The notes: generated from the letters alone by a model not told the origin. A stretch of 64,000 nt of DNA from Atriophallophorus winterbourni (GCA_013407085.1 JACCGJ010014392.1:36442-100441); one strand, 5' to 3'; shown: positions 1-13,540, numbered from the stretch's first letter. Translations and numbers: made by a program.

Positions 1-2504
1 GCTGAGGTGTCTTGGAAGGAGCATTAAAGGGGTACCGTTTTTACCGAAACCACCTTTACACCAGAAAACAAACAACGCGTTCGGTTTAGCTGAGTGCATT
101 AGGATATATCATACAAATATCCCCATATTGCATATTTTGAATTTAGGACGAGGTATCTAGTACCCAGTTTAATCAAAATTCACTAGAACATTAAAACGTA
201 CTAGTCCGATCAGTCCACAATGGCTCTTGCTTGCGGTTCTTTCGAAAGCATGTATATGTAATGACGAACCTTGGTTCTACAAACATTTTTAAAGATATCT
301 GAAATAATTTCTTTGACAACGTTAAGGATATTTTATGTTTCGATAAACTAAATCAATGCGCAACAAGTCTAAACAAGTTGACAATTTTCTATGTAACCTG
401 CATAGAAACAGAATCTTTATATGTATATTTTATACGTAATGTTTTATGATTTGGGGCGAACAGCTCAGTTCAAGTCAAGTTTAGTTTAAAATGAAGACGC
501 ATGTTCTATTATCCGCTTTTCACAAAATACGTTAGCAAATTTAATTTAGATAACTGCATATATCAAAAGACTTAACCGCGACCCGGCTAATGAAATACTT
601 CATGAAATCTCTGTCATTTTTTCCCTATATGATCCGATGTAAATAATTACTGCCAACACGTTCAATATTTGAATCGTCCATCATTAGAGTACACACTAAA
701 AGTTCAACAGATTTGTACTTTTACCTGTTTAGTGTTGTGTATTATGCCATGAGTCCGGATGTTTAAGAAATATCGTTAATACAGGCAGTTCGAATAATGA
801 ATTTTGAGGGATATTCTGCATAATTTGCGATGATCGTAATAAAAAAACAGTCGTTGGATAACAAAGTTATTCTCATTGTTCAGAATTTATTGAGCTTTGT
901 AGCATATAATTGAAATAGCAACGATGTTTGAAGGGAAACTTTGAAAGCAGATCATTTGCTCAATGTAAAGTTGATTCGAGATTTCTATCTGAAATGGCCA
1001 CTCAGCGTAGACATTTAACAGTTTAGTCATGCCATTCGAATACGTGTTTCGGAAATGTGACTTATATCTGACGCATTAGGTTTTTATTAAACTGTTCTGT
1101 GGGGTCGCTTGACCCTAATAATAAGGATTTATGACGCATGACAGAAATCCATGTAAAAGTGAACAGAGAACTTACTAGTTCTTAGGCGTGGCGTTGTCTT
1201 GGCCGTATCTAACGAAAGTAACACGAATTCAGTGTACGTGAACACAGTTCGGACATCAACAAAAGAAAGAGCACCTTAGTGCCTCATGGAGTCTCGGAGT
1301 CATGAGAGTGTTTAAGACTAATGAGTCGATTACCATACAGGTGGAAAACTCTAGTTACAGGCCCATGTCCCGCTTGAAGGCCAAAGACAGAACTAAATAA
1401 GTATTCGCATGAAATCCCTTCTAGAATTACACCCTATCAACACTTGGCAGCGCTGCTTGAATCTGCATTGAATAATACTACAGCATGAATATTTTTTGTT
1501 GATCTGTTGGTTAGTGGAGAGTAATAAATTTAGGAATAGATTAAGATTTGGTAGTTATCAATTCGGGAAATAGGCTATAAAAGAAAAAGGTTGTTAAACT
1601 GAGTGATGCAAATCTAAACAAAATTGTAATACCAGTTAAAAAATCAAGTCCCTATTTACCATGAACACGTCCTGAATGAGAGTCACTAAGTCACAATTTT
1701 CACAAACACTCACATGAGCCGATCACAAGGAATAATAAAATATTTGATTGCTTACGCCAAAACATAAGTGATTTAACGTAGAAACTCAAATTAGTTCACA
1801 AAATGCCTCATATAACATAAGATAGAACGGATAGAACTAGTGAACTTACCGATATACAGTTAATAAATTAACGAGTGAATTCCGAGTTAAAGTTAAAAAA
1901 TGCCGTGAAAGTTTAATCCAAACCAAATTCAATCATTGCCTGAGCAACAGTAACACGAAACGTCTGAGATGGCTGAGCATTTTTCACTCATGTTCAGTTC
2001 ACATTGAAATATGCGTCACGAGCTCGGTCACTGTCATGAGGCGGAGGTCAGCGCATTAAATCACATGTCAGAGAAATCGTGCGATGAATTGCGGCGCTTC
2101 TGTTGACGGTTGTAGCATTGCTAGGTGGTCAAACCTGTCTCGAATGGCAGAGGAACCTAACTCGATTCTGGTTGGTCGGTCCATCCACGCGTACGCCACG
2201 TGAGTGTGTGCGAACGGATGATGGCCAATGAAGCGCCGAGGACTCATGATTGCGCAAAATGGCCACAAATCATATTAACAAGATCGGTTCCAAAATTATA
2301 TTTATTATTTTCTAAATAATATTAATATGATCAAATTCTGTGGGTTGATTAATGACATATGTCTGTATTTATTTTTTATTCGATTTTCTTTCATTTCAGT
2401 GGGTGTTGCAACGACATGCTGTGTTTGCAAACCTAAGTTTATATTAGTAAATTTTGTTTTACAGACAACATCAGAATCATAAGCAACCAATCTCTGGGCA
2501 TTAT
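1..2504. other. AT-rich intergenic DNA, no gene seen
   Basis: No reading frame of convincing length or composition, no recognisable transposon motif and no RNA gene was seen on either strand. The short open frames near 2.1-2.5 kb have no family resemblance. Confidence 0.6.
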
Positions 2505-2508
2505 TAAT

Positions 2509-2955
2509 GTTAGCTTCCTCGGTCGGTGTCGACCATAGTTGCACCTCACAAGTGCATCATGGTTTCATGCTCCGCAGCCTTTAGAATCACTAAACATTGC
2601 CATTCGGATGTGACAATCTCTCTCACAGTGCTCAAAGCAAAAGACAGTACTCGATCGAGTTGCACGCTAGCGGCGTGATCTACGTTGATCAGTCATAAGG
2701 TGAATCTGCTCTTCCCAGGTTGGACAAGACGCTTTACACAGTTCCTCCAAAGTATGTGGTCAAGAGCAAGTTTTTCGCAACTCGTAGGGTCAATGCTGAG
2801 AGCTTTCATTTCTCTTTCGGTAACGTTTTTGCACCGCAAGTGCGGTCTGCCCAAAGGTCGACTTCATGATTTCAACTCACCATAGATCATTTGGAATGCG
2901 AGCATTTTCTATACTGTACACATGACCCAGCCAGAGTATGCGGTCGACTCTACTA
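2509..2955 (-). mobile_element. RTE-like LINE, 5'-truncated 3' fragment
   Basis: Read on the minus strand this is the C-terminal end and 3' tail of the same LINE family as the larger copy at 51.1-53.6 kb. Shared landmarks are the tail around TCGGTCGGTGTCGACCATAG, the block with 'gtgacaatctctct' and 'gctagcggcgtgatct', the region 'ggtcaagagcaag' and the 'accgcaag-gcggtctgccca' block. Similarity stops near 2,955. There is no open frame. Loss of the 5' part while the 3' end is kept is the normal signature of target-primed reverse transcription. It is more diverged than the 17.1 and 63.9 kb copies. Confidence 0.75.
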
Positions 2956-5900
2956 ACATCATATTATCACCATTGATGACATGTATTGTTAGAATTATAG
3001 TTTAATATTTTCTATTTCCATTGTAATAATGGGCATGGGCAAGTATCAATGATTTTGCAGGAAAATGCATAAAATAAGTAAATGATATAGATGTTTATCG
3101 TGTCGCAGATGGAAAGCGAGTTTTTTAGGAATATTTTGTTAAGTCCCAGGTTTTGACCCGCATTTACCTATGTATTGTACGCAATTAGCAATTAAACCAG
3201 ACGGACATATGCTAAAAATCTAAACTTATTTTGTAATACCATCAGATCCTCGATCGCTTGACCAAAAATCACTATGTGCTTCTGTTTGAATATCGCGGTT
3301 CATTGTACGAACCCAGATACCGGTTGTGGAGTGTAATTGCTGGTGATGTGAGCAACACATTATTTTATAATTGTTTTTCGCTCAGCATCTAATTCGTAGG
3401 AATATCTCCAGCAAAACTGCGATATATCCATTGTAAGCATCCTACTTTTCAGTCATATTCTTCAATAAATTTATTTTTCATAACCAAAGTATCTGTCAGA
3501 CCATACAATATTGAATTGTGGCTCTTGCAAGTATCGCTTCTTCAAACAATAGCATTGTCCGTGTTAGAATTAATTTAAGTTACACTGGGATAAACTAGTT
3601 TCGATGAATTATAAAAAAATTGTAAATAATCCGGTGGAAATGTCAAATCATCCGGTCACTCCACATAGAATTACCGCACAAAATTAATAATAATTTATAG
3701 ACTCCCGTGGAATGTTGCTGTGTTCATTATATCTGGTTTCATTCAAGCCGGTCAAACTGTCGGCCCTCGAAAGGGTAGCTCATCAATCAGAAATGATTGC
3801 ACAATTACGAATGAACTTTGTGCGAGTCGGCGAGAGGAAATCACGTGATTGGTTGTTATACGCGTTTCTAACACGGATCAATATTTCCAATTATCAATAG
3901 TCATTCAAGCGTTATCGTTTTCATTCTGTCAATTTGAAGAGTGTCGGGAAAAACTGTCAACCGATGCTGAATTTCACAAACACGTTTAGTAGGGTATTTT
4001 AATATTTTTTAATTTTATATTATCCTTATCTAAATATAAAAAATAAAACAAAAGAATGGCTTTATTCTGTTTGATTCTTGTTTATGTTCATCTTGTTCGC
4101 TATATATCAAGTTCATTTTTCAGTATGCAATATCATGTCTAAACCAAGTAATTGAGAATGGTTCCCGTGATAAGTGATAACAATATTTATTCTGGAAGAA
4201 TTTGAAGTAGAAATCGATTTGGTAATTGAGAATCAACATTTGGCGTAAAAAGATGTTATGCACGAATCGGTCGACTTCCACCAGATCTTTGCCACCTAGT
4301 CACGAATTTTAATGTTAGAGATTTTTCAAGTACATCATCTATGGTTATTGATGTTGAGTTTCATAAAAGTCATTTCGGTTGCTTGTGCAACTCAAGCAAG
4401 TTTGGCGTCTGCATATTTTTGCATTATATTGTGATATACCATTAACAAAGTTAACAAATTTTATTAATCGATGCACCCGAGAATATTCTAAAATCCATTA
4501 AACTTAACGTGCATCTGCAAAAGACCATTGGATTTTAGCTGCTAGTGAACGCGTGATCGTCGTTCTGTACCTCCCATGCATTGATAATTAGATTCGGGTT
4601 GAAATGAAAGTGCAATAATGTTTGGTTATTTCTGAGATCCTATGTTCTTCATTGTATAATATAAATCGCCACTCATATTTTGAACGTTCGTGTTGCTTCA
4701 TAATTGCAATAAAAGAGTATGTAACCAAAGTATATTCCGCATATTGCGAAGCAATGTACACAAGAAGTTATTTAAGGGTGTGGTTGATGGCAACTTTTAG
4801 AATGATCTTCCAGTCATTGTGTTATCGAGGTAGCTAACAACGATCTATCGATAAGGAAAGCCTCTTTGTCAGTATCTCATCTCATATCAATTAGACCTGA
4901 AGCAGATTGTCAGAATGAGATATAAATTTGGATTGTTTGCAGCAATATTGGATGAAAAATTCATCCATCGAGTTGTCGATGATTGTTAAAATGCCATTCA
5001 ATAACTATGATAACAAAAATTATGATTTTCAAAGTTTGACTTCTTTTTGCAACTATAAATTCTTCCCACTTACATCTAAGTGGCCCTTAATATATTCAAT
5101 TAAGCTGCTAATATATTTGCTAAACTCATACTTCGATCGATAACTAAGATAAAAATATTTGCTCCTGTTATGTAACAATGCAACTTAATCAAACTCTGAG
5201 ACAAGCCATTTCCATCGTTTGACAATGTGGGATCGAATATTCTCAGTTTCTTCAAAATAAACCAAACTGTCATCCCACTGTTGAAACCTGATTGAGAATG
5301 ACAAATAACCTGCCAAAGTAGTCTGTGAAACAGTTGCTCTTTTCATCAGTGAAATGAGAATTTCGCGAAACTTTTCCCCTTCGCTAAGACAGACTGCGAA
5401 TACAGATTAAATGCTGATTATTTATGAATTATTCCATCAGTCACGTGATATGAGATGGTTAACAATTTTGTTTAGTAAGCTGTGAATAATTGTTCACATC
5501 GACATTCTATGTCAGCCAGGATTAAGGATGGTAATTTGTAAAATCCACAATTATTCGCGTAATATTAAGTTATAAAATTTGTGTTAAAGGCTTGAGATGA
5601 TGTTCAACGTAATTTCCGAAAACGGCTTAATAGAGAAAAAAGCAAATGAACCTTCTGTGACCCTTTAACTTTCGTCTTGTTTAAAGCATTTGAAAATACG
5701 CTTTATTCTTCAAGGTTTTGAGCTAGATCATTTTGTGAGGGATTCGTTTTCCAGGCGAAGTTTCATCAGAAAAGTGATTTTCACAGTATATTTAACGTGC
5801 TAACAGTGCTTGATGTAGCACTACCTTTAATTGTATGCGAGAAGGGCATCGTTCTAACTAGTCAAAGTGCGAATTTGACTGACTGCTGGATTAAAATCAG

Positions 5901-6488
5901 TTTACTTCACATTTATTAATCTCGACAACCTCTCACTTTTTGCCCGATGATATCCACTTTTCAGAAAACTTCAATGAGAAAAGGTGAAAAGTTGAAAACA
6001 TATTTATAACTAAGAACGCACGTTTGTGACGAAGACATCACCTTGTTCATGCATAATATCATTCAAGTGAATGAGCAGATGCTGCTCTCAGCTGCTGAAG
6101 GTAGATCGCATCCGCGCGCAACTGCCGCCGATCGATCGAGTACTGCATATAGCTTTGAGCTCTGAAAGAGAGATTGTTCCTCCAGAATAGGACTGATATC
6201 TGACCTAAAACGCCGTAGAGCATAAATCGTCTTAAGGTTTTGATGTATATCGATGGTCGGCATTGACCGAAGGAGGCCAACATTCATTCAATGTGAATGT
6301 ATACTGCTTGAGCTGCGCTAAACAGGTTCAGTGCAATAAACCCTATTCCCAAACAATAGCACATTTGAAAATTGGTTATTAAATGAAGTTTTTACATTGA
6401 AGCCACCCTCAAATGGCAATTGTACAATGAATCATGGTGTTCAAATTGAGAGACAGAAAGTCATTCCGGAAAAAGCTCAAGTCACTCA
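2956..6488. other. AT-rich intergenic DNA, no gene seen
   Basis: No convincing coding segment or RNA gene. A short stretch near 3,300-3,340 (gataccggttgtggagtg) vaguely resembles the 3' half of the hammerhead repeat found elsewhere but is too short to call. Confidence 0.55.
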
Positions 6489-6651
6489 TTAACTAGAAAG
6501 TGAAACATTGCCCACGTATTTCAGAATAAACTGCTCTACGGTTTCGGACTTTTTCCTTGAATTAGGTTCAGTCAAATCCGATTCCGATGATGTTGATGAT
6601 GATTGTTTTGACGAGTCTAATTTTAAAAATTCTCCTTTTGAATCTCGTAAC
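6489..6651 (-). CDS. possible terminal exon, hypothetical Ser-rich protein
   Basis: Read on the minus strand, a plausible 3' splice acceptor (pyrimidine-containing stretch ending 'ccaattcag') is followed by about 54 codons open to a stop. The peptide is hydrophilic: a serine run SSSTSSES, then TEPNSRKKSETVEQ and the ending YVGNVSLSS. Composition looks like real protein rather than translated AT-rich filler, but I recognise no family and see no clear poly(A) signal just after the stop. The acceptor and the first 39 bases of this exon lie inside an exact 115-bp tandem duplication, so a second identical acceptor sits 115 bases upstream. It could be a chance open frame. No other exon of the same gene was identified. 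Confidence 0.22.
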
Positions 6652-6842
6652 CTGAATTGGAGGACCTTAACGACAGCGTTGTAGCATATTTGAAAGATAG
6701 TCACTCAAAACGAGAGAATTTGTTTTAGAGTCTAATTTTAAAAATTCTCCTTTTGAATCTCGTAACCTGAATTGGAGGACCTTAACGACAGCGTTGTAGC
6801 ATATTTGAAAGATAGTCACTCAAAACGAGAGAATTTGTTTTA
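6613..6842. repeat. exact 115-bp tandem duplication
   Basis: Two head-to-tail copies (6,613-6,727 and 6,728-6,842) look base-for-base identical by eye. There is no transposon-like end. Identity implies a very recent duplication, or an assembly error. Confidence 0.9.
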
Positions 6843-7627
6843 GTTATTTTGAATCAATTCAACTTTTGTCACATTAATTAAAAGGTAGTAAATTCTTACT
6901 TACCTTTAAATCTGGTTATGCTGAAAACGCGTTTATACTATTCTGGTTCGTTTCAACTAAGCTTGTAGATAGTTAAAATCAAGCGTAACGATGGTTTCAG
7001 AATAGCGGTATGAACGAATGACGATCATGAACGCCATATACGAAGAAAGGGAATGTGTGAGCAGTAACAAATGTAGCTCAAACCTTTGTGTTTAATCACT
7101 TTGCTTTCTCCCAAGAAGGCGTTATGTTGGGACTGTAATGAACGAGTACCATGCTAGGTGGAAAATTAATCGCAATTTATGTTTGAGGCGCATGCAACCA
7201 GATTGAAGCACTACAGCGCGATGAATAGTTGAATTAAACGGAAAATCCACCACTCATCTCGTTGGTCTTCGACGCACACCACGGAGATGTGAAATAAAAT
7301 TGAAAATCCTAGATTACATTCAAATATACTGAGGTTCTCACGAAACAAAATATGCTTTTCTTTTAGCAAGAAAATGGATCCATAATTTCCTACAAGATTA
7401 TCATACCACTACCCTTGGGCATTTGCAACGGAGAATGTGGCGATCCAAAGAGACATTTTAGTCCAGTTTACTGAAAGCGAATACTACGGGATGCTGCTTG
7501 ACGGCTTGATGACTCCGTTCATTTTCGTTTAGCAATTAAGGTAGCTATGACACAATACATGAATCGAATTATTTGGATAACAATATCTGTGATAATAACT
7601 ACAGCATAGCACGGTAATTTGGATAAC
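6843..7627. other. AT-rich intergenic DNA, no gene seen
   Basis: No supported coding, RNA or repeat feature on either strand. Confidence 0.55.
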
Positions 7628-9480
7628 GACCAACTTACTTACTTTACTTTTGTGCTGCTGGCTCATGTGGTAAATAAGCCGGTTTCGTTGATGTCTCGAA
7701 TCACGCCAGCTCACACGCGTCGATCGGAGGCGAGATCGTTGCAGATCTTGATCCAGTCACGTTCCCACCTGCGAACGCCTAAGACGGTGTGCAGTTCCAG
7801 GGCATATACTTCTCCCTTCACAGTTGAAAACCAGGTCATCACTTGCAAGCCCTATTGCTGACACCGGGTACGAACGGATTTAGGGTCGAGGACGAGTTTC
7901 GTGATGGCTGAGTCTGTCTTTCGGAGGACGTGGCCAAACCAATGTAGTCTTCGCCGTTGGATGTGAACGGAAAGCTGAGGTAATCCGTTGCATTGTGCTT
8001 GAACGGCAGCGTTTGATACGCGGTTAATATATCGTATGCCCAAGATTACCCTAAGGCACCAATGGTCGAACACTTCCTGTTACCTCAGCGGCCACTTGCG
8101 CATCCATGAAGAAGAACAGGGCAAATCGCTGCTCGATAAACACGTATCTTAGTTTTTAGGCTGATCCCGGGTCTGCGCCAAAAGGTGCCTTCAACTGCAA
8201 ATACGCATTGTACGCACAATCGACCATTAACTTCTCTTCATCTTTCGCCTGACCATTGGGCAACAAATTTGAACCGAGTTATATGAAGACTGGAACGTAT
8301 TCGATCGTAGAGACATGGACGTTCATTTGCTGGATGCTTGATGTAACATGATAAAAATTCCTTGGGCTTTGCTGTGTTTATCTCGAGGACAACTTCCGCA
8401 GCATTTCTACTAATGCAGTATTTCGGCATTTTCGTCAAAACAACTATATCATCGGCGTAGTCGAGATGGGAGATCCGGTGAAACTTGAACCCGTTGATAG
8501 TTCGTTAATGTCTGGTTCATAATCCAGTCTACGACATACTGGAACAGAACTGGGGATAACGCACAACCTTGCCTGAATCCTGTGTGCAAATCGAATTCGC
8601 GAGATTCTTCACCGTAGTCGCAAACCCGAGTTACAATAGACTCTAATTAGGCTAAGGGGACACCATCCGATAGCATGATGTCCCACAAACAGCCAAGGTC
8701 GACGGAGATGAACGCCGCGCGGAAATCAATAAAAATAAGTTAACTTTTTTCTGTTCGTACTGTGCACGGTGTTCCAGAATCCTGTGCAAGGTAAATATTT
8801 GGTCTACGCATCCAATCCCCGGGCGAAACCCACCTTGGTTGACTCTAGTGCTCAGATTTCGTTTGGTCGAAAAACGATTAAGCAGTAGCGTCGCAAAGTT
8901 TAGCGCGGTATCGATGAGACATATTCCGCGGTAGTTGGAGCACACAGATTTATCTCCACGTTTGGGCAGGAGTACGATGTTAGACATCCCCAGTCTGATG
9001 GGAAAACTTCCGTCTCCCAAATAAAACATAACAGTTCATGCAGTGAATATGACAATGCGTCAGCAAAGGCTTTAATAAGTTCAACGGAAATTCCCTCATC
9101 ACCTGGCGATTTATCGTTCTTCATTCGTTGCAAAACACTTGAGATATCGTACTCTGATGAGGCATTGCAGTTGATCAGGTAGCTGCAGCTCTGTACCGGG
9201 GCAGTGATTATTGTACTGATAGCCGACGTGCGGTTCAGTAGCTGACTAAAATGTACAATCTACATATCTATCTTAACATTAAGGTCAAATATGAGAAGTC
9301 CAGGACGAATCATGAAGCTCCATAATAAAATTACAGCTTCCCGATGCAGTGCGAATCAGGCGAAACAGTTTTCCAAAGTCTTCTATGCTCGCTGCAGCTT
9401 CCATTTTAGATGCAGTTTCTGCAAACTATAGCTGACGATCCTTACGGGCGGATCGTGTAGCAGCTTTCATTGTCAATATT
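7628..9480 (-). mobile_element. RTE-type LINE, decayed endonuclease-reverse transcriptase
   Basis: Reading down the minus strand, pieces of an RTE ORF appear in the expected order. They are a linker with KMEAAASIEDFGKLFRLIR (about 9.4 kb); the N-terminal RT segment MKNDKSPGDEGISVELIKA (about 9.1 kb); palm segments with LPKRGDKSVCSNYRGICL and GGFRPGIGCVDQIFTLHRIL; GFRQGCALSPVLFQY (about 8.57 kb); the catalytic box YADD (about 8,449-8,460); the C-terminal RRLHWFGHVLR; and a final WERDWIKICNDLASDRRAW (about 7.72 kb). The 3' end runs into a short TAAG-type repeat at 7.63 kb, typical of RTE tails. Catalytic YADD survives, but stops and frameshifts split the frame into at least six pieces and the endonuclease half is missing. 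It is a dead, 5'-truncated copy. It belongs to a different RTE lineage from the 51 kb element. Confidence 0.88.
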
Positions 9481-10519
9481 AAATACCACTCGAGGCTTGT
9501 GACGAGTACTGCTTAAACTTCACATGATGTAAACGACTGGATGACAAAGTACATTTGATTTGAGTAATGTCAATGTCTTGAGTTCCATCCGATCATTATA
9601 TAATTCCATCAGCAAAATTGTATATAGCTACAAATTTATCATCTGCTAGAAATAGCCAGCACATACTAATCATTATTTCGTTCAGCCAACCCTACCAAAT
9701 GCATCAGCTTTAATGACGACAACATTAAAGAATGTGGAAACATCACAATTCATCTTCCATACGGCTTTCTAGATTTTTAATCTTATTAGATAAAGGAACA
9801 CAATTGCTTACCTACGTGGAGTCTCTTTATATGAAATAATAATGAGAAAGATAGATATTACTCGTTAATAAACCTGAAACTGATACGCTAAACTCATTTT
9901 TAAAAACCCCGAATTGACTTAGAACACGACGACGCACAATATTGTTTGGCATATAGAAAAAATACTGTTATTGTAGGTTAATTTTGATATTATTGAAACC
10001 ATGTGTTTTATGATTGGTACACATTTCGATTTCATTTGAATGATACAGCAGCATTGTTCAAGCGATCGTTTGGTTTCATCCAATCCTGAAAGTAACCAAC
10101 TTGAATTAGCAAACCGGATGAAACTATCTTCTAAGCTGGAGCTGATTATGCTCTAAGTGTGCTTGACACAAGTTGAAACATAATCTTATTTAATAGTTAT
10201 ACCGCTATGCACAATTACAGTCGTGCACTTGTGCCTATTGATCTCTTTGAAAATGGGTTCGAATTCAATTATTTTAGGATCTGTTTCATGTTTTTACAAC
10301 AATTTAAATATGATTATTGATAAAGGCTTCAATAATGTCAAACTCAAAATCATACTTGACATTGTAGGTATCAAGAGATATTTTTAAATATCAGCGATAT
10401 CCCATAGTCGTACGTGAGTGGATAAATTGTTTCATGATTGCACAGACAAAAACTACATATTTGCGAAAGTTTTACTTGCTATTCTGTTGATAGAGTGTAA
10501 ACAGATAACCATGCAAGTT
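9481..10519. other. AT-rich intergenic DNA, no gene seen
   Basis: No supported coding, RNA or repeat feature. Confidence 0.55.
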
Positions 10520-10640
10520 GCGCTTGCATGTTTCAAGCGCATGCGGATCCTGATCCTACTGTCCCTACCTGATGAGTGCAAACAGCACGAAACCGGTCAT
10601 GGGGTGTTTTGTGTGAAGGAAATGCATGCAAATATGTTTT
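10520..10640 (+). repeat. hammerhead repeat, partial copy
   Basis: Partial copy of the dispersed hammerhead repeat, running from 'tttcaagcgcatgcggatcc' through the ribozyme to 'aaatgcatgcaaat'. The upstream half of the unit is absent. Confidence 0.85.
10563..10604 (+). ncRNA. hammerhead ribozyme motif, core intact
   Basis: In order: CCCTAC (stem I 5'), CTGATGA, GTGC-AAACA-GCAC (4-bp stem II), GAAA, CCGGTC (minimal stem III plus cleavage triplet), then ATGGGG (stem I 3'). All core bases are present. The first base pair of stem I next to the cleavage site is lost (C opposite A). Activity cannot be judged from sequence. Confidence 0.7.
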
Positions 10641-12285
10641 ATAGATAACCATGCAGTTATTATGAGTGAAATGCAATTAATACTTCCATAAATGGGTTGT
10701 TCGAAGAAGTACATACCAAATGAAATAATTGTTCCTCGTTATCATCTGTAGTGAGCTGAATGCGGACTTTAAAGTATAAGTCACGATTCGTATGGCTGAT
10801 TAAAAAGTACACGACCGAATTTTGTCGCGGTTCGCTGTTGATTTTCCAATGGACGGATTTCCTTTTTTAAACGCACGCATGTGTGGTATATTCGATACAT
10901 GGACGTATGTAGGTTTAAATCAGCTCACGAATGATATTAGCGTGGGGGAACCGGAGTTGCGTTTATCTTTGACAGCAAGTCAATATTGCCGTACGAAATA
11001 ATCACCTCCAAATCTTTTTCGAAGGAGACGGGTTGAATAAAATTTCTACCAATATTATATAATTTGTTGGCTTTGCTGTTGAGCGATAAAAGCTGCATTC
11101 CATAGTGTTTGGTGAGATTTTAACATGCAAACTGATTTGTTCAGTCCACAGAGGCCTCAATTATTTTGACAAACGCTATAACATGCTAAATGATTTGGAG
11201 CTGACAGCCGACGTTAAGCGTTTTATAGCTTGGAGCTATGAATTCTAGTGAAAACTTAATTTGTTAACGAATATAGCTGATCATCATCAGATTTCCTTTA
11301 AGTTTTATATTCACACTAAATTCACTGTTAACGGTACATTCGTGTGCCACGTTTTTTCGAATTAATTCAACTTCCACACTGCTAAACTTTGGGAAAATAT
11401 TTGTTATTCACGCATCAGACCCTTGATGCTGTTCCAGTGATCATTCCAACCAAGTGATAGGGTGCTTATCCGCCACGGGTTTTTGTTCATTCTTGGTGCA
11501 CAGCTTATCGCGTTGATTTCTTGTTTTGCATATTTTAATAAAGTTTTACTTACGCGTGTTGGAAGATAGGCCGTCACACAATAGAAACAATCAATTTCTC
11601 ACTATATACACTCGAGAACGCTGTAAAGATTATGCGGAAAAAATTCTAGGAAAAAATTCTTTCGTAACTTCGTTTGCAATTTTACGCGCTTTATCAATCA
11701 GAACCAAAATGTGTGAGTTTTTCGATGGAAACCGGACTGGTGAATTGTTTGCAAACTCGAATCCGATAATTATTTCCATCATACAAACTCGGCATTTGAT
11801 ATGAAAATGATGTTCTACTTTATGGAAAATAATTCAAAATGCTTGATGAATCTAAAGTAATATATTTCCCACTTATCTGATTCTCTTTCCAAGTATGCAG
11901 AGCACGCTTCATTTGAATTACTCCCAGACGGAATGATCGATTTTTCATGGTAACATTATGCTTTGAAGAACGAGTTCACGCTCAGTTAACACAGTGCTCG
12001 CAGGAGCTTCAATATGTTGAAAATTAACTTTGCGTGAATATTTCACAATGGTCTCCGAATTGTTCCGCTAAAAATCTAAGCGATACAAAAAATCTGTTTT
12101 TTTAGTAAATTCATTGATGTGTATTAAAATTATGGAATCCAAAATAAGTAAAAATAATAAGCATTTATCACCAATAATTTAATATCGACAGAAGCGAACG
12201 AATGGCTTTCCGTCTAAAATTATTTGTATTCTGGGTAAATAACTTTTTTGATTTCGTGATAAAAAATATTACTGGTTTGAACAAA
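10641..12285. other. AT-rich intergenic DNA, no gene seen
   Basis: A 92-codon open frame at 11.5-11.8 kb has no recognisable motif or splice context and is treated as chance. Confidence 0.5.
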
Positions 12286-12372
12286 AAGCATGCATTTCAA
12301 TTAAACACTCAATACGACCGGTTCCGTTCTGTTTGCACTCATCAGGTTAGGGTAGTACTATCAGGATTAGTG
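12286..12372 (-). repeat. hammerhead repeat, degenerate partial copy
   Basis: Minus-strand copy from 'gcatgcattt' to 'atcaggatt'. The ribozyme region (12,310-12,351) keeps CTGATGA, GTGC and CCGGTC, but one side of stem II is GAAC and GAAA has become GGAA, so it is probably inactive. Confidence 0.75.
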
Positions 12373-13431
12373 GTTATTTATAAACAATCACTTTTCAAAA
12401 CCGAATAACGGCGAATTACTGGAATATTTCCATACGTTTTATTCACGTGTCCGATATGAGATGGCATTATATTATTCCATACACACAGGACCACCTTTTT
12501 AAATTTTTCGAAATTTTTTGTCATTTCGAGTAGTTTTCCTTTCAGTACCTAATAATCGAAAAAACTAATTTTTATAGTGTTCAACTTCTAAATCTCCTAT
12601 AAATTTAGTCAGTACCCCGGTATACTCAAGTTATTATGGTCATTAATCCAGGGGAAACCGAAATATCGATTTTGTGTGTTGTGGATTGATGTTGTAACAC
12701 TTGAAATTCGTATTGCTTAATAATGCGATATTGTAATCTACAACACCAGTATTGTCTTGTGACGTAACCATCTTTTATTCGCGAATTAATCCAGATTCAT
12801 TGTCTTCGGCATTTCATAAATGACTTGGAAAAACGCCGCCACGAGCATCAATCATAGACGCTGTGGAGAACCAATGCTTTGGTGGTCTAATTTAACTGAT
12901 GCCAGGCACATGTCGCTACAGTGATAGCTCCTGTGATCCGTGCGGTGCCCATTAGCATGGGAATGTCAATCATGCGAAAAATGAAAAGTGAAATAAATAA
13001 AGCACAGCGGTCGTATCGATGAGTAACGCACGGTGGAACTTCACGCATATTTGATGTACTGTGGTCGAAAATGTTCACAGGGCAAACGAACGAAGGAACA
13101 CGCTTAGAGTTTTGATAAAATTAAAGAAGATTGTCTTTTGTTCACAGAGTGACAACATACAGAAGATGTATGCAGTGAAATCAATAGTGGTGTCAGGATT
13201 GCTTCCTGGTAATGTTCAATCTTTCATTTTCAATCGGTTGTAATGGTAGAGCATATTCTGTTATTGTCAAAGAGGCATAAGTCTACGCGATTCAATGAAT
13301 CAATACCAGTTTCTTATTATTACAATCACCTTTAAGTAAATAGTTCCGGAAAAATGTCTGATGATACATATAAATGAACTAATGGTAATTCCAAAATTAT
13401 TATTTCATAAAGCATGATACGTTTCAAACAA
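12373..13431. other. AT-rich intergenic DNA, no gene seen
   Basis: Nothing supported on either strand. Confidence 0.5.
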
Positions 13432-13540
13432 AAATGCTAATTTGCATACATTTAATTCACACACATACCGCGACCGGTTTCGTGTTGTTTGCACTCATCA
13501 GGTAAGGACGTACGATCAGGATCCGCGTGCGCTTGATAAG
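13432..13540 (-). repeat. hammerhead repeat, partial copy
   Basis: Minus-strand copy whose ribozyme lies at 13,466-13,507. CTGATGA, GAAA and CCGGTC are intact. Stem II is GTGC/ACAC with a mismatch at the loop-closing pair, and stem I carries changes (CCTTAC opposite GCGG). It is close to the consensus but weakened. Confidence 0.8.

Noticed and set aside
6059..6287. Two overlapping minus-strand frames of 74 codons with a local G+C peak
   Set aside because: No motif, no splice context, and both registers are equally open. It looks like chance.
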